In this document: positions 1 to 6,709 of the stretch, in pieces
How positions within the stretch are numbered: position 1 is the stretch's first letter
Layout: every line of letters starts with the position of its first letter
Source: JBAXRT01 sp037131065
GTDB lineage: Bacteria; Bacteroidota; Bacteroidia; Bacteroidales; FEN-979
Length of the DNA stretch: 6,933 nucleotides
Direction of reading: 5' to 3'
Assembly (NCBI GenBank): GCA_037131065.1
Contig: JBAXRT010000144.1
Location: forward strand, 1-6,933
Program-made: the position numbers and the translations under genes
Notes under the pieces: model-generated
Database searches by the model: none
Seen by the model: the letters and a program-made list of their open reading frames with translations, nothing else
Told to the model about the DNA's origin: nothing

Positions 1-103
1 AACAGATGCTGAATTGTGTCAGGATTAATAAAAATGAAATCTTCATCTTTGTACCTGTCTTCACTTTTTCCGGAATTCTTGTTAACTTATTGAACGTTTT
101 CAT
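1..103 (-). CDS. Possible 5' end of a secreted or outer-membrane protein, cut by the window edge
   Basis: Reading leftward on the minus strand from an ATG at 103-101, the frame stays open for 34 codons to the edge. It contains a second ATG at 46-44 that begins MKISFLLILTQFSIC. The sequence has a basic stretch rich in Lys/Arg/Thr followed by a hydrophobic run, which is the shape of a Sec signal peptide. A long basic leader followed by 'MK' and a hydrophobic core resembles the N-termini of SusC/TonB-type outer-membrane proteins of Bacteroidota, as recalled from the family; no mature domain is visible to test this. It lies in the same orientation as the AraC-type gene upstream. I see no convincing Shine-Dalgarno or TAnnTTTG promoter before it. 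The true start could be either ATG, and the frame is short enough to be chance. Confidence 0.33.
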   Translation of the reverse strand, partial: MKTFNKLTRIPEKVKTGTKMKISFLLILTQFSIC

Positions 104-234
104 CGTTTTATTTTATTAAGTTTCATATAGGACGGTTCCATGTCTGGCAAGTTACATCTAAATCAATAAGCACGAGGCAGATCGACTTTTAACAGGCTAA
201 TAGACAATTTTTAGCACAAAAAGGGATGTTTGAA

Positions 235-1338
235 TCAGCCAATGGCTTTTGACCTGTATTCGATGGGAGTTAAATTGGTAAACAGTTTGAACTGGTTATT
301 GAAGGCCGACTTTGAATTGAACCCCACCTGGTAAAGAATTTCAAGGATGGTCAGGTTCCTGTGTTTCGAATCTGCCAGAATTTGCATACTCTCTTTGATC
401 CGGTATTCGAGGATGTAGCTTTTGAAATTCTTTTTGAATGTTTCGTTGATTATTTGAGACAGGATCCTGGGGTTTACCGAGATTTCACCGGCAAGGGTTT
501 CAAGCGTAATGTCCGGATTGAGAAATGGTTTTTGGGTTTCCATGTAGGAAATCAATTTTTGCAGGTATTCTGATTTATCGGCTTGCGTAAGCTTATTGTT
601 TTTGTACTTCGCAATCACATAATAGACATCGGGTTTTAACAGGAGAAAGAACATGATGGTGTTGATAAATAAAAAGACAGCCATGGCATAGATGCTTACG
701 GTATAGGCACACCAGCCTGGCTTCCTCACGATCATATATATAGCAAAAGAATTTAAATTCACGATCCAGATGATGATAAAGCCAACCAACAGAATCTGAA
801 GCCACCTATTATGGGAAGAGATCAGGATACTCTTATAAAACCTGCTGAACCTGATGGTCGTTGATTTCATGCTCAAGAGGGCAAGAACGATATATACAAG
901 GTTGTGGGTGAGGATCAACATGGTGTCTTTCAGATCTATGATGGATTCCCAGATGACAAATTGATTCAGGTCCCTGTAGTAAATCAAAAGGTAAATTATG
1001 GCGCCTGTAAATGGCAGAAAATGGATTGAATTGCGATAATTCAATATATCCTTTCGTTTGAGAAATGAATTGACATAGAGGTACAAGAGCGGGCCGATCA
1101 GAAATGAAGTTTGCCTGACCAGAAAAAGTGGTTTATGCCAATCCATGAAATATTGCCAGGCAAACGAACTTGTGGCAAAAGAGTAGAAGATTTGAAGGTT
1201 AAAAATCATCAGGAGGACTGCCAGTATTTTATTTTCCTGGATAAAACCTCTTTTATTGACAAAGAAGAACAGCGAAAGGATTATCGCCAGGAACATGCTG
1301 ATGATGGTCAGGATGGTGAAAAAATTCAAAGTCATCAT
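235..1338 (-). CDS. Membrane-anchored AraC-family transcriptional regulator (7TM + HTH_18)
   Basis: This 367-residue protein has two parts. Residues 1 to about 235 hold roughly seven hydrophobic segments, near 5-27, 38-57, 75-93, 105-120, 139-156, 180-203 and 213-234. The last ~105 residues are an AraC/XylS DNA-binding domain with two helix-turn-helix units. The first is around 278-300 (LETLAGEISVNPRILSQIIN). The second, around 331-362, includes VGFNSKSAFNNQFK and the closing LTPIEYR, the family signature. Such fusions are common in Bacteroidota. They are thought to sense a signal in or at the inner membrane and bind DNA from there; the ligand and target genes cannot be read here. The gene starts with two adjacent ATG codons (1338 and 1335) and has no Shine-Dalgarno. 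Its base composition is visibly more AT-rich than the kor genes. It is transcribed divergently from the histidine kinase across a 404-base spacer. No response-regulator receiver domain is present, so it is not an obvious phosphorylation target of that kinase. Confidence 0.92.
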   Translation of the reverse strand: MMTLNFFTILTIISMFLAIILSLFFFVNKRGFIQENKILAVLLMIFNLQIFYSFATSSFAWQYFMDWHKPLFLVRQTSFLIGPLLYLYVNSFLKRKDILNYRNSIHFLPFTGAIIYLLIYYRDLNQFVIWESIIDLKDTMLILTHNLVYIVLALLSMKSTTIRFSRFYKSILISSHNRWLQILLVGFIIIWIVNLNSFAIYMIVRKPGWCAYTVSIYAMAVFLFINTIMFFLLLKPDVYYVIAKYKNNKLTQADKSEYLQKLISYMETQKPFLNPDITLETLAGEISVNPRILSQIINETFKKNFKSYILEYRIKESMQILADSKHRNLTILEILYQVGFNSKSAFNNQFKLFTNLTPIEYRSKAIG

Positions 1339-1473
1339 AAAGTTATGTTAAAGTCGGTAAATTTATATTGCAATACATATGAAAAGAAATCAAATCGATC
1401 AACCCTTGCAAACTTTCTGTATACAATATTATAATTCCGGTGACCAAATTTCGCAGAATAAGGTCCGGTGGTT

Positions 1474-1483
1474 GGGGCGCCCC
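1474..1483. repeat. GC-only palindrome in an AT-rich spacer
   Basis: GGGGCGCCCC reads the same on both strands. It stands out against AT-rich flanks between two divergent regulatory genes, about 135 bases upstream of the AraC-type start and 260 bases upstream of the kinase start. It could be a protein-binding site or simply chance. It is not followed by a T-tract, so it is not a terminator. Confidence 0.4.
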
Positions 1484-1710
1484 TCTCTGTTTATTTCCCG
1501 GTTAATTCATAGGTTATCAGCCGGTTCCTGAGATTGCACAGAAGGAGTATTCATGTTGAGTCAATTGGTGATACCACAAGTTTTTTCATAACTGTTTAAG
1601 ATCAATGTAAATTTCACTGAAAAACGGCCATTACTAATCAGCATAATTTTGATCCCCGCAATCAGCAAATATGAAATGACAAATCCAATTTGCTTAATGC
1701 ATTTTTCCCT

Positions 1711-1741
1711 TTTGTTTTGAATTGAATTCACACTAAATTTG
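1711..1741 (+). promoter_or_regulatory. Bacteroidota-type promoter at the kinase start (TTTG-N19-TAAATTTG)
   Basis: TTTG at 1711-1714 is separated by 19 bases from TAAATTTG at 1734-1741. This matches the -33/-7 consensus (TTTG / TAnnTTTG) of the primary sigma factor of Bacteroidota in both sequence and spacing. Transcription would start a few bases after 1741, at or just past the first ATG of the kinase (1743-1745), so the mRNA would have no leader. The sequence match is direct; promoter activity is inferred. AT-rich DNA produces such matches by chance. Confidence 0.5.
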
Positions 1742-1742
1742 T

Positions 1743-3503
1743 ATGATGACCTGGGAGATTACCTATATCACATGGATTTACCTTGTAACTGCTATTATAA
1801 GTCTGCAGCTGGTCATTGCTGCTTACAGGATCCAGCCTATCCGCGGAAGAAATCCCTTCCTGTGGATGATGCTGTTTGCCTTTGCCTGGTCGATGATCCT
1901 GACCTTCGAGTCAGCCGCCCCAACGATTCCGACGAAAGTATTCTGGTCGGAACTTGAATACTTCTGCAACATGGGAATACCGCTTTTTTTCCTGCGATTC
2001 ATCCTGGCCTATAATCTGACTCACAAATCCTGGATAGAGCGCAATTTCTGGATCTTCATGATTGTTCCGCTGATCGCGCTCATTCTTGTCTTTACGAACG
2101 ACTTTCATCACCAGATCTGGACCGGTTTTTCCTGGAGCCCTGCCGGGTATAATATCCTTATTTACAACCATGGCCCGCTTTTCTATGTAGCCATGGCATA
2201 TTCCCTTTTGCTTATAATCCTGGCGCTTATCCTGCTCATTGTCTTCATCAACCAGCGGCCGAAATTCTATAAGAGGAAGGCGGTTTTTCTTATAGCTGGA
2301 TCCCTTTTTCCGTTACTCACAGCGCTGGTTTATACGGCCGGGCTCAGTCCGGTTGCCGGACTTGATATATCGCCCATGGGATTGCTCTTCTCAGGTGCCA
2401 TTTTTTTCTGGGGGATAACGCGGGGACAAATTTTCGATATCGTTCCGGCAGGGCACCAGCTGATGATCGAGAAGATGCATGACGGGGTGATTGTCCTTGA
2501 TACCGGCCAGTTCATAATGGATATAAACCCGGTCGTTCTCAAGGCTTTCGGGTTTCATGAGACCATCATCGGACGGAAACTTGATGTGGTAATCCCATCC
2601 TTTCACGATCTTACATCCAGGCAGGTAAAAGAGTTTGAAACCCGTTATGAGATCTTCGTTGATCCGCCTGTATCCAGGTGGTTTGAGGTCATGAACAACC
2701 CGCTCAAGGATAACCGTGGAAAATTTCTCGGGAGTCTTCTTATCCTGCATGACATCACCCACAGGAAACGGACGGAGATGCAGCTGCAGAAGCTGGCGGA
2801 GGAGCTTACCGAACTGAATGCCATGAAGGACAGGCTCTATTCAATCATCGGGCACGACCTGAGAAGTCCCTTTAACTCTATTCTTGGTTTTTCGGAATTG
2901 CTCACCGAATCATATGATGAACTTACGGATGAGGAGCGCAGGCAGTTCGCCATCAATATTAACAGCGCATCGAAAGGAGCCTACAGCCTCCTGGAGAACC
3001 TCCTCGAATGGTCGAGGATCCAGCTGGGACGTACCCCTTTTGCGCCTGAAGAGCTCAACCTGAACCTTTTTGTAAACGAGACCTTTGTCCAGGTCCGGCA
3101 CGCGGCAGTCCAGAAGGATATCAGTCTTGTGAACAGAACCTCAACTGGTATTTCCGTCTTTGCTGATAAGAATATGCTGAGCGCAATACTGAGAAACCTT
3201 GTCTCGAACGGGATTAAATTCACCAACAACGGGGGAAGTGTTGAGGTTTCTTCAAAAGTGGTGGCTGGCCGGTTAGAAATATGCGTTTCCGACAATGGGA
3301 TCGGAATGACGAAACCTACACTGGAAAAGCTTTTTCATATCGATACGCTTCTCTCGACCCCCGGGACCCAGAATGAGAAAGGAACAGGTCTTGGACTTAT
3401 CCTGTGCAAGGAATTCATCGACAAGCATGGAGGTTCTATCAGGGTTGAGAGCCAGGAGGGGAAGGGAAGCCAATTCTGCATTACCCTCCCGGTGAAAAAA
3501 TGA
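1743..3503 (+). CDS. Sensor histidine kinase with 7TM input domain and PAS domain
   Basis: This is a 586-residue membrane sensor kinase. Residues 1-228 form about seven hydrophobic helices (near 7-28, 39-57, 75-92, 101-118, 143-168, 178-198 and 211-225), like the 7TM N-terminal domain of one histidine-kinase family. A PAS domain spans about 236-345, opening with MHDGVIVLD and closing with GSLLILHDITHRKRTE. A short coiled-coil linker follows (342-366). The dimerisation/phosphoacceptor domain has the H-box SIIGHDLRSPFNSILG with His371. The ATPase domain has an N-box (RNLVSNGIKFT, Asn485 and Asn489), DNGIGM at 517-522, Phe531 and GTGLGL at 547-552, so all catalytic boxes look intact. Two adjacent ATGs (1743 and 1746) are possible starts. 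Any later start would cut into the first helix, which supports this one. No Shine-Dalgarno is seen. No response regulator is encoded in the window and no receiver domain is fused, so the partner is unknown. Autophosphorylation is inferred from the motifs; the signal sensed is not known. Confidence 0.95.
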   Translation: MMTWEITYITWIYLVTAIISLQLVIAAYRIQPIRGRNPFLWMMLFAFAWSMILTFESAAPTIPTKVFWSELEYFCNMGIPLFFLRFILAYNLTHKSWIERNFWIFMIVPLIALILVFTNDFHHQIWTGFSWSPAGYNILIYNHGPLFYVAMAYSLLLIILALILLIVFINQRPKFYKRKAVFLIAGSLFPLLTALVYTAGLSPVAGLDISPMGLLFSGAIFFWGITRGQIFDIVPAGHQLMIEKMHDGVIVLDTGQFIMDINPVVLKAFGFHETIIGRKLDVVIPSFHDLTSRQVKEFETRYEIFVDPPVSRWFEVMNNPLKDNRGKFLGSLLILHDITHRKRTEMQLQKLAEELTELNAMKDRLYSIIGHDLRSPFNSILGFSELLTESYDELTDEERRQFAININSASKGAYSLLENLLEWSRIQLGRTPFAPEELNLNLFVNETFVQVRHAAVQKDISLVNRTSTGISVFADKNMLSAILRNLVSNGIKFTNNGGSVEVSSKVVAGRLEICVSDNGIGMTKPTLEKLFHIDTLLSTPGTQNEKGTGLGLILCKEFIDKHGGSIRVESQEGKGSQFCITLPVKK

Positions 3504-3504
3504 A

Positions 3505-3531
3505 AAAGCCGGACATTGTCAGCCCGGCTTT
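3505..3531. terminator. Intrinsic terminator between convergent genes
   Basis: AAAGCCGG (3505-3512) and CCGGCTTT (3524-3531) form a perfect 8-bp stem with an 11-base loop. Read on the minus strand, the stem is followed by a strong T-run (TTTTT, CA, TTTTTT), so it should stop the korA-korB transcript, whose coding region ends at 3552. Read on the plus strand it begins one base after the kinase stop codon, but the T-run behind it is broken (TTTCCATTT), so termination of the kinase mRNA is probably weaker. A perfect 14-base palindrome, TTTGAAATTTCAAA, lies next to it at 3535-3548. Confidence 0.8.
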
Positions 3532-3551
3532 CCATTTGAAATTTCAAAAAA

Positions 3552-4592
3552 TCAGTTAATCTCCCAGGTATCGCCTGAGTTGAGAAGGTCGTCCATATTC
3601 CTGATTTTGCTGGTTTCCTTCGCCTCCTTGATCTGTTCCTGGACAAGGTCGTCATAAGTCGGGAACATGGCCGAACGGATAACACCAAACACCATCGGGA
3701 AACGGGGAGGCGCAAGCTTGGCAAGCATCAGGTGAATGCCTGGATCCTGGTTGTACTGATCGTGAACCAGGATATCGTCAACGGTCACACCATTTTTACC
3801 TACCTCTACCACTTCGACCATTGTATCCTTCAGGATCAGCCCTTTTTCATGGTTCCTCCCAAAGAGCATGGGCTCACCGTTCTTCAGAACCAGCATTGTA
3901 TCATCTTTCACCTCTTTACCTATCACATCGGTATGGGCCTTATCGGCAAAGATGATGCAGTTCTGCATAATCTCGATGATGGAGGTCCCGTCGTGGCGGG
4001 CGGCTTCGAACATGGCCTCGGTCATGAGGGTGAGGTTGTTATCGGGTACCCTGGCAAAGAAAGTTCCCTGGGCGCCCATCACAAGTTCTCCGATGTTAAA
4101 GGGGTGCTCGATGGTCCCCTGTGGGGAGGTCTTCGTAACCTTGCCCATCGGGGTGGTGGGTGAATACTGGCCCTTGGTCAGCCCGTAGATCTGGTTGTTG
4201 AAGAGCAGGATGTTCAGGTCGACATTCCTGCGGATGATATGGATGAAATGGTTCCCCCCGATGGCGAGGGAGTCACCGTCGCCGGTGGCTACCCAGACGC
4301 TGAGGCGCGGGTTTGCTATCTTCACCCCGGTGGCTATTGCAGCCGCACGGCCATGAATGCCATGGATACCATAGGTGTTCACATAATACGGGAAGCGGGA
4401 GGAGCAGCCGATGCCGGAAACCATGCAGAAGTTCTCTTTGCGGTAACCGATCTTCGGAAATACCCTTTCCACGGCGCTAAGGATGGCATGGGCACCGCAT
4501 CCGGGGCACCACTTTACCATCTGGTCGCTTTCAAAATCAGCTTTGCTTAACTGAACGTTCGAACGTTCAACGGTCATGTTTACAAATTCCAT
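3552..4592 (-). CDS. korB: 2-oxoglutarate:ferredoxin oxidoreductase, beta subunit
   Basis: This is the catalytic, thiamine-diphosphate-binding subunit of a 2-oxoacid:ferredoxin oxidoreductase, 346 residues and of normal length. WCPGCGAH supplies Cys29 and Cys32, SGIGCSSR supplies Cys63, and QNCIIF supplies Cys212. This four-cysteine spacing is that of the [4Fe-4S] cluster in two-subunit archaeal enzymes such as that of Sulfolobus. The cofactor motif runs from GDGD (104-107) to NN (132-133) and then IYGLTKGQYSPTTP. In the archaeal enzymes the Lys in that loop (here Lys140) is linked to binding of 2-oxoacids including 2-oxoglutarate. With KorA it converts 2-oxoglutarate plus CoA to succinyl-CoA and CO2 while reducing ferredoxin; the reverse reaction is possible in reductive pathways. 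One base separates it from korA's stop, and a full AAGGAGG (4608-4602 on the minus strand) lies 9 bases before the ATG, so the two are co-transcribed and probably translationally coupled. A second ATG at codon 6 is a less likely start. Substrate preference (2-oxoglutarate over another 2-oxoacid) is inferred from subunit architecture, not proven. Confidence 0.93.
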   Translation of the reverse strand: MEFVNMTVERSNVQLSKADFESDQMVKWCPGCGAHAILSAVERVFPKIGYRKENFCMVSGIGCSSRFPYYVNTYGIHGIHGRAAAIATGVKIANPRLSVWVATGDGDSLAIGGNHFIHIIRRNVDLNILLFNNQIYGLTKGQYSPTTPMGKVTKTSPQGTIEHPFNIGELVMGAQGTFFARVPDNNLTLMTEAMFEAARHDGTSIIEIMQNCIIFADKAHTDVIGKEVKDDTMLVLKNGEPMLFGRNHEKGLILKDTMVEVVEVGKNGVTVDDILVHDQYNQDPGIHLMLAKLAPPRFPMVFGVIRSAMFPTYDDLVQEQIKEAKETSKIRNMDDLLNSGDTWEIN

Positions 4593-4593
4593 C

Positions 4594-6447
4594 TTATTTC
4601 TCCTCCTTCAAAAGTTCGTTAAACTTATCGGTTAACTCATTAATCATAAATGGCAGGCCCTGAACCTTGTTAAACTGGTATAAGTTCGGCTGCGGGAATT
4701 TCATGCGCAGGTAGTTGATGAACTGTCCGCTGTTTAGCTCACACACCAGGATCTTCTTGTAACTTTTCAGGATCTTCCCCGTATTTTTCGGCAAAGGCAT
4801 GATGTGGTGGAAATGGGCGTGACTGATGTCCTTACCCTCTTCCTGCATTTTCTTTACTGCCGAATGAACGGCGCCATATGTTCCTCCCCAGCTTACAACG
4901 AGCAGATCGCCCGATTCGGGACCGTCGACCGGCTGGTCTGGAATGTAATCGGCCACTTTCTCAACCTTGGCGGCACGGAGATCAACCATCACCTGGTGGT
5001 TTATCGGGTCGGTCGAGACCGTCCCTGCAATGTTTTCCTTCTCAAGTCCACCGATGCGGTGCCTCAGTCCTTCTGTTCCGGGCAGTGCCCATTGGCGGGC
5101 CAGGGTCTTCGGATCGCGCAGGTAAGGCTTGTATTTGGGATCGTTGGGTTCTGCAACCGGCGGGTTGATGGGTGGCATATCGGCCATCTTCGGTATCCGG
5201 AACAGCGTCGAACCAAACCCCAGGTACCCGTCGGTGAGGAGGATACAGGGAGTCATGTGTTCCATGGAAAGTTTGGCGGCCTCATATGCGTAGTAGAAAC
5301 AGTTTTCGGAGGAGGAGGCGGCGATAACGATCACCGGGCACTCGCCGTTGCGGCCGAAGAGGGCTTGGTAGAGGTCGCTCTGTTCCGATTTGGTGGGAAG
5401 TCCCGTGGAAGGACCGCCACGCTGTACATCAACGATCACTAAAGGTAATTCGGTCATCACGGCAAGGCCGATGGCTTCGCTTTTCAGGGAGAGGCCGGGG
5501 CCGGAGGTTGTGGTACAGGCCAGGGAGCCGGTATAGGAAGCTCCGATAGCCGAGCAGATACCGGCAATTTCATCTTCAGCCTGGAAGACTTTTGCTCCCA
5601 GTGATTTATGCATGGAGAGTTCCATCAGGATTTCTGTGGCCGGTGTTATGGGATAGGAGCCAAGGAAGAGAGGCCGTCCCGATTTTTCTGATGCTGCAAG
5701 GAGACCCCAGGCAGTAGCGACATTCCCGGTGATGTTCCGGTATCGGCCCTTTTCCATTTTTGCGGGGGCAACCTGGATCACCGATTCCAATGCTTCAACG
5801 GTATCGGCATAGTTGTAACCAGCCTGGAGGACGATCTTGTTGATCTCGATCAGTTCGGGTTTTTTCTTGAACTTCTTTTCAAAATATTTAAAGGAGGGCT
5901 TCAGGTCGCGGTTGAAGATGAAATAAAGCATCCCCAGGGAGAACATGTTCTTGCTCCGTTCAGCAGTCTTGTTATCTACACCCAGTTCCTTCAGGCTCTC
6001 CTTGGTGAGGGTGGTGACGGGTGCCTTGATGGTATTGTAGCTGGTAAGAGATTTGTCGTCCAGCGGACTCGATTTGTAACCGGCTTTTTCAATGGCTTTT
6101 TCCTCAAACGAATCGGTGTCGACCAGGATCGTGGCTCCCTTCTTTGCCCACTTCAGGTTAGCTTTGAGCGATGCAGGGTTCATGGCAACCAGTACATCGA
6201 CCATGTCACCGGTAGTAAAGATCTTTGAACTTCCCATGTGGACCTGGAAGCCGGAAACGCCGGCTACCGTGTTCTGGGGTGCGCGGATCTCAGCCGGAAA
6301 ATCAGGAAAAGTGGCAAGGTCATTCCCTACCAGTGCCGCAACATCGGAGAACATACCCCCGGTAAGCTGCATGCCGTCGCCGGAGTCACCGACAAACTTG
6401 ACAACTACTTCATCCCGTTCAATAACGGGTCTTTTTTTCTTGGCCAT
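4594..6447 (-). CDS. korA: 2-oxoglutarate:ferredoxin oxidoreductase, fused gamma-alpha subunit
   Basis: This 617-residue cytoplasmic protein is the partner of KorB. Residues 12 to about 220 are the gamma domain, beginning FVGDSGDGMQLTGG. From about 240 the alpha (pyrimidine-binding) domain follows, with GSYPITPATEIL (263-274), the ACTTTSGPGLSLKSEAIG segment (310-327) and QRGGPSTGLPTKSEQSDL (342-359). A C-terminal transketolase-like domain lies at about 512-600, with HHIMPLPKN and the CELNSGQF segment. Gamma-alpha fusion with a separate beta subunit is the two-subunit form of the enzyme, which lacks the ferredoxin-like delta subunit. It therefore needs an external ferredoxin, and one is encoded just upstream in the opposite direction. 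It is the first gene of a korA-korB operon. The ATG at 6447 is the only sensible start, because the next Met lies inside the GDSGDGM motif. No Shine-Dalgarno precedes it, unlike korB. All signature motifs are intact and no frameshift is seen. Relatives acting on other 2-oxoacids (for example branched-chain) share this layout. Confidence 0.94.
   Translation of the reverse strand: MAKKKRPVIERDEVVVKFVGDSGDGMQLTGGMFSDVAALVGNDLATFPDFPAEIRAPQNTVAGVSGFQVHMGSSKIFTTGDMVDVLVAMNPASLKANLKWAKKGATILVDTDSFEEKAIEKAGYKSSPLDDKSLTSYNTIKAPVTTLTKESLKELGVDNKTAERSKNMFSLGMLYFIFNRDLKPSFKYFEKKFKKKPELIEINKIVLQAGYNYADTVEALESVIQVAPAKMEKGRYRNITGNVATAWGLLAASEKSGRPLFLGSYPITPATEILMELSMHKSLGAKVFQAEDEIAGICSAIGASYTGSLACTTTSGPGLSLKSEAIGLAVMTELPLVIVDVQRGGPSTGLPTKSEQSDLYQALFGRNGECPVIVIAASSSENCFYYAYEAAKLSMEHMTPCILLTDGYLGFGSTLFRIPKMADMPPINPPVAEPNDPKYKPYLRDPKTLARQWALPGTEGLRHRIGGLEKENIAGTVSTDPINHQVMVDLRAAKVEKVADYIPDQPVDGPESGDLLVVSWGGTYGAVHSAVKKMQEEGKDISHAHFHHIMPLPKNTGKILKSYKKILVCELNSGQFINYLRMKFPQPNLYQFNKVQGLPFMINELTDKFNELLKEEK
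4602..4608 (-). promoter_or_regulatory. Full Shine-Dalgarno for korB inside the end of korA
   Basis: On the minus strand AAGGAGG lies within the last codons of korA, 9 bases before the korB ATG. It is the only strong Shine-Dalgarno among the main genes of this window. It fixes the korB start at 4592 rather than the Met five codons later and suggests translational coupling. Confidence 0.75.
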
Positions 6448-6469
6448 AAAGCGAAATATTTTAGCGGCA

Positions 6470-6503
6470 CAAAAGTACGGTTTTTAGGAATTATAATGTC
6501 AGA
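6470..6503 (-). promoter_or_regulatory. Probable korAB promoter
   Basis: On the minus strand TACTTTTG (6477-6470) fits the -7 consensus TAnnTTTG of Bacteroidota and lies 22 bases before the korA ATG. This gives a leader of roughly 15-20 bases. The upstream box is poor: TCTG at 6503-6500, 22 bases away, instead of TTTG. The assignment rests mainly on the -7 match and its position. Confidence 0.5.
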
Positions 6504-6531
6504 ATAAGGGAATATTATTTGAGGATTGTGT

Positions 6532-6602
6532 TACTGGATGCTGGATACTGTCCCGCCAAGGCGGGATCTCCGCTTCGCTCCGAGATACTGGATACTGGAT
6601 AT
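6532..6602. repeat. Heptamer direct repeats flanking a GC-rich hairpin block
   Basis: CTGGATG and CTGGATA stand in tandem at 6534-6547, followed by a partial CTG. CTGGATA is repeated twice more at 6588-6601. Between them is a block of about 36 bases with a perfect 7-bp hairpin, TCCCGCC-AA-GGCGGGA (6551-6566). A second, overlapping hairpin pairs ATCTC (6566-6570) with GAGAT (6582-6586) around a CGCTTCGCTCC loop. The element lies between divergent korA and the ferredoxin gene, upstream of both promoters. Its form is that of a dispersed intergenic palindromic repeat. I recall similar CTGGATA-rich repeats from other Bacteroidota genomes, but only one copy is in this window, so dispersal is not shown. 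Confidence 0.65.
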
Positions 6603-6618
6603 GAAGTTGATGGGATGT

Positions 6619-6650
6619 TTTGCAGGTTATATGAAAAGTTTATATCTTTG
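6619..6650 (+). promoter_or_regulatory. Ferredoxin gene promoter (TTTG-N20-TATCTTTG)
   Basis: TTTG at 6619-6622 and TATCTTTG at 6643-6650, 20 bases apart, match both boxes of the Bacteroidota primary-sigma promoter. The expected start of transcription is a few bases after 6650, giving a leader of about 50 bases before the ATG at 6710. It sits just downstream of the heptamer repeat element. Confidence 0.7.
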
Positions 6651-6709
6651 CACTGAAAATCGCATTATTAACCTTGTCTGATATTGTTCAGGCACTAAAT
6701 ATCAATGTC

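Larger units (their letters stand above)
1339..1742. other. Divergent intergenic spacer with no confident gene
   Basis: This AT-rich stretch separates the AraC-type gene from the histidine kinase. Most of it shows no coding signal. Visible structure is listed separately: a promoter-like site abutting the kinase start and a GC palindrome at 1474-1483. A second -7-like TAATTTTG at 1644-1651 has no TTTG box about 20 bases upstream. TCCGGTG occurs twice, at 1436-1442 and 1464-1470, and CCGGTT at 1498-1503 and 1521-1526. No tRNA-like or known riboswitch fold was recognised. I found no convincing promoter for the leftward AraC-type gene. Confidence 0.6.

Noticed and set aside
196..215. GCTAA/TTAGC inverted repeat downstream of the AraC-type gene
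   Set aside because: The stem is only 5 bp, AT-rich, and has no T-run on the minus strand, so it does not qualify as a terminator.
1111..1434. A 107-codon plus-strand frame over the start of the AraC-type gene
   Set aside because: It is antisense to the first membrane helices; the Lys/Gln/Asp-rich translation is what the complement of hydrophobic codons gives.
1553..1591. Tiny 12-codon frame with a GGAG 5 bases before its ATG in the divergent spacer
   Set aside because: The Shine-Dalgarno-like site is suggestive of a leader peptide, but the frame is too short to separate from chance, and no promoter or attenuator-like hairpin is associated with it.
1339..1742. Possible riboswitch or structured RNA in the long spacer
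   Set aside because: No conserved riboswitch core was recognised, and no hairpin followed by a T-run precedes the kinase start.
3335..3724. A 129-codon minus-strand frame spanning the kinase end and korB end
   Set aside because: It crosses the convergent terminator and overlaps two confident genes; the translation is Arg/Ser-rich with no domain, typical of a shadow frame.
4804..5442. A 212-codon open frame on the plus strand inside korA
   Set aside because: It lies fully antisense to a well-supported korA with all its motifs. Its translation shows low-complexity, Gly/Val/Arg-rich shadow composition and no recognisable domain.
6674..6709. Upstream TTG start extending the ferredoxin by 12 residues
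   Set aside because: The extra residues do not fit the ferredoxin family, whose members begin at or near MAYKI; TTG is a poorer start and has no ribosome site.
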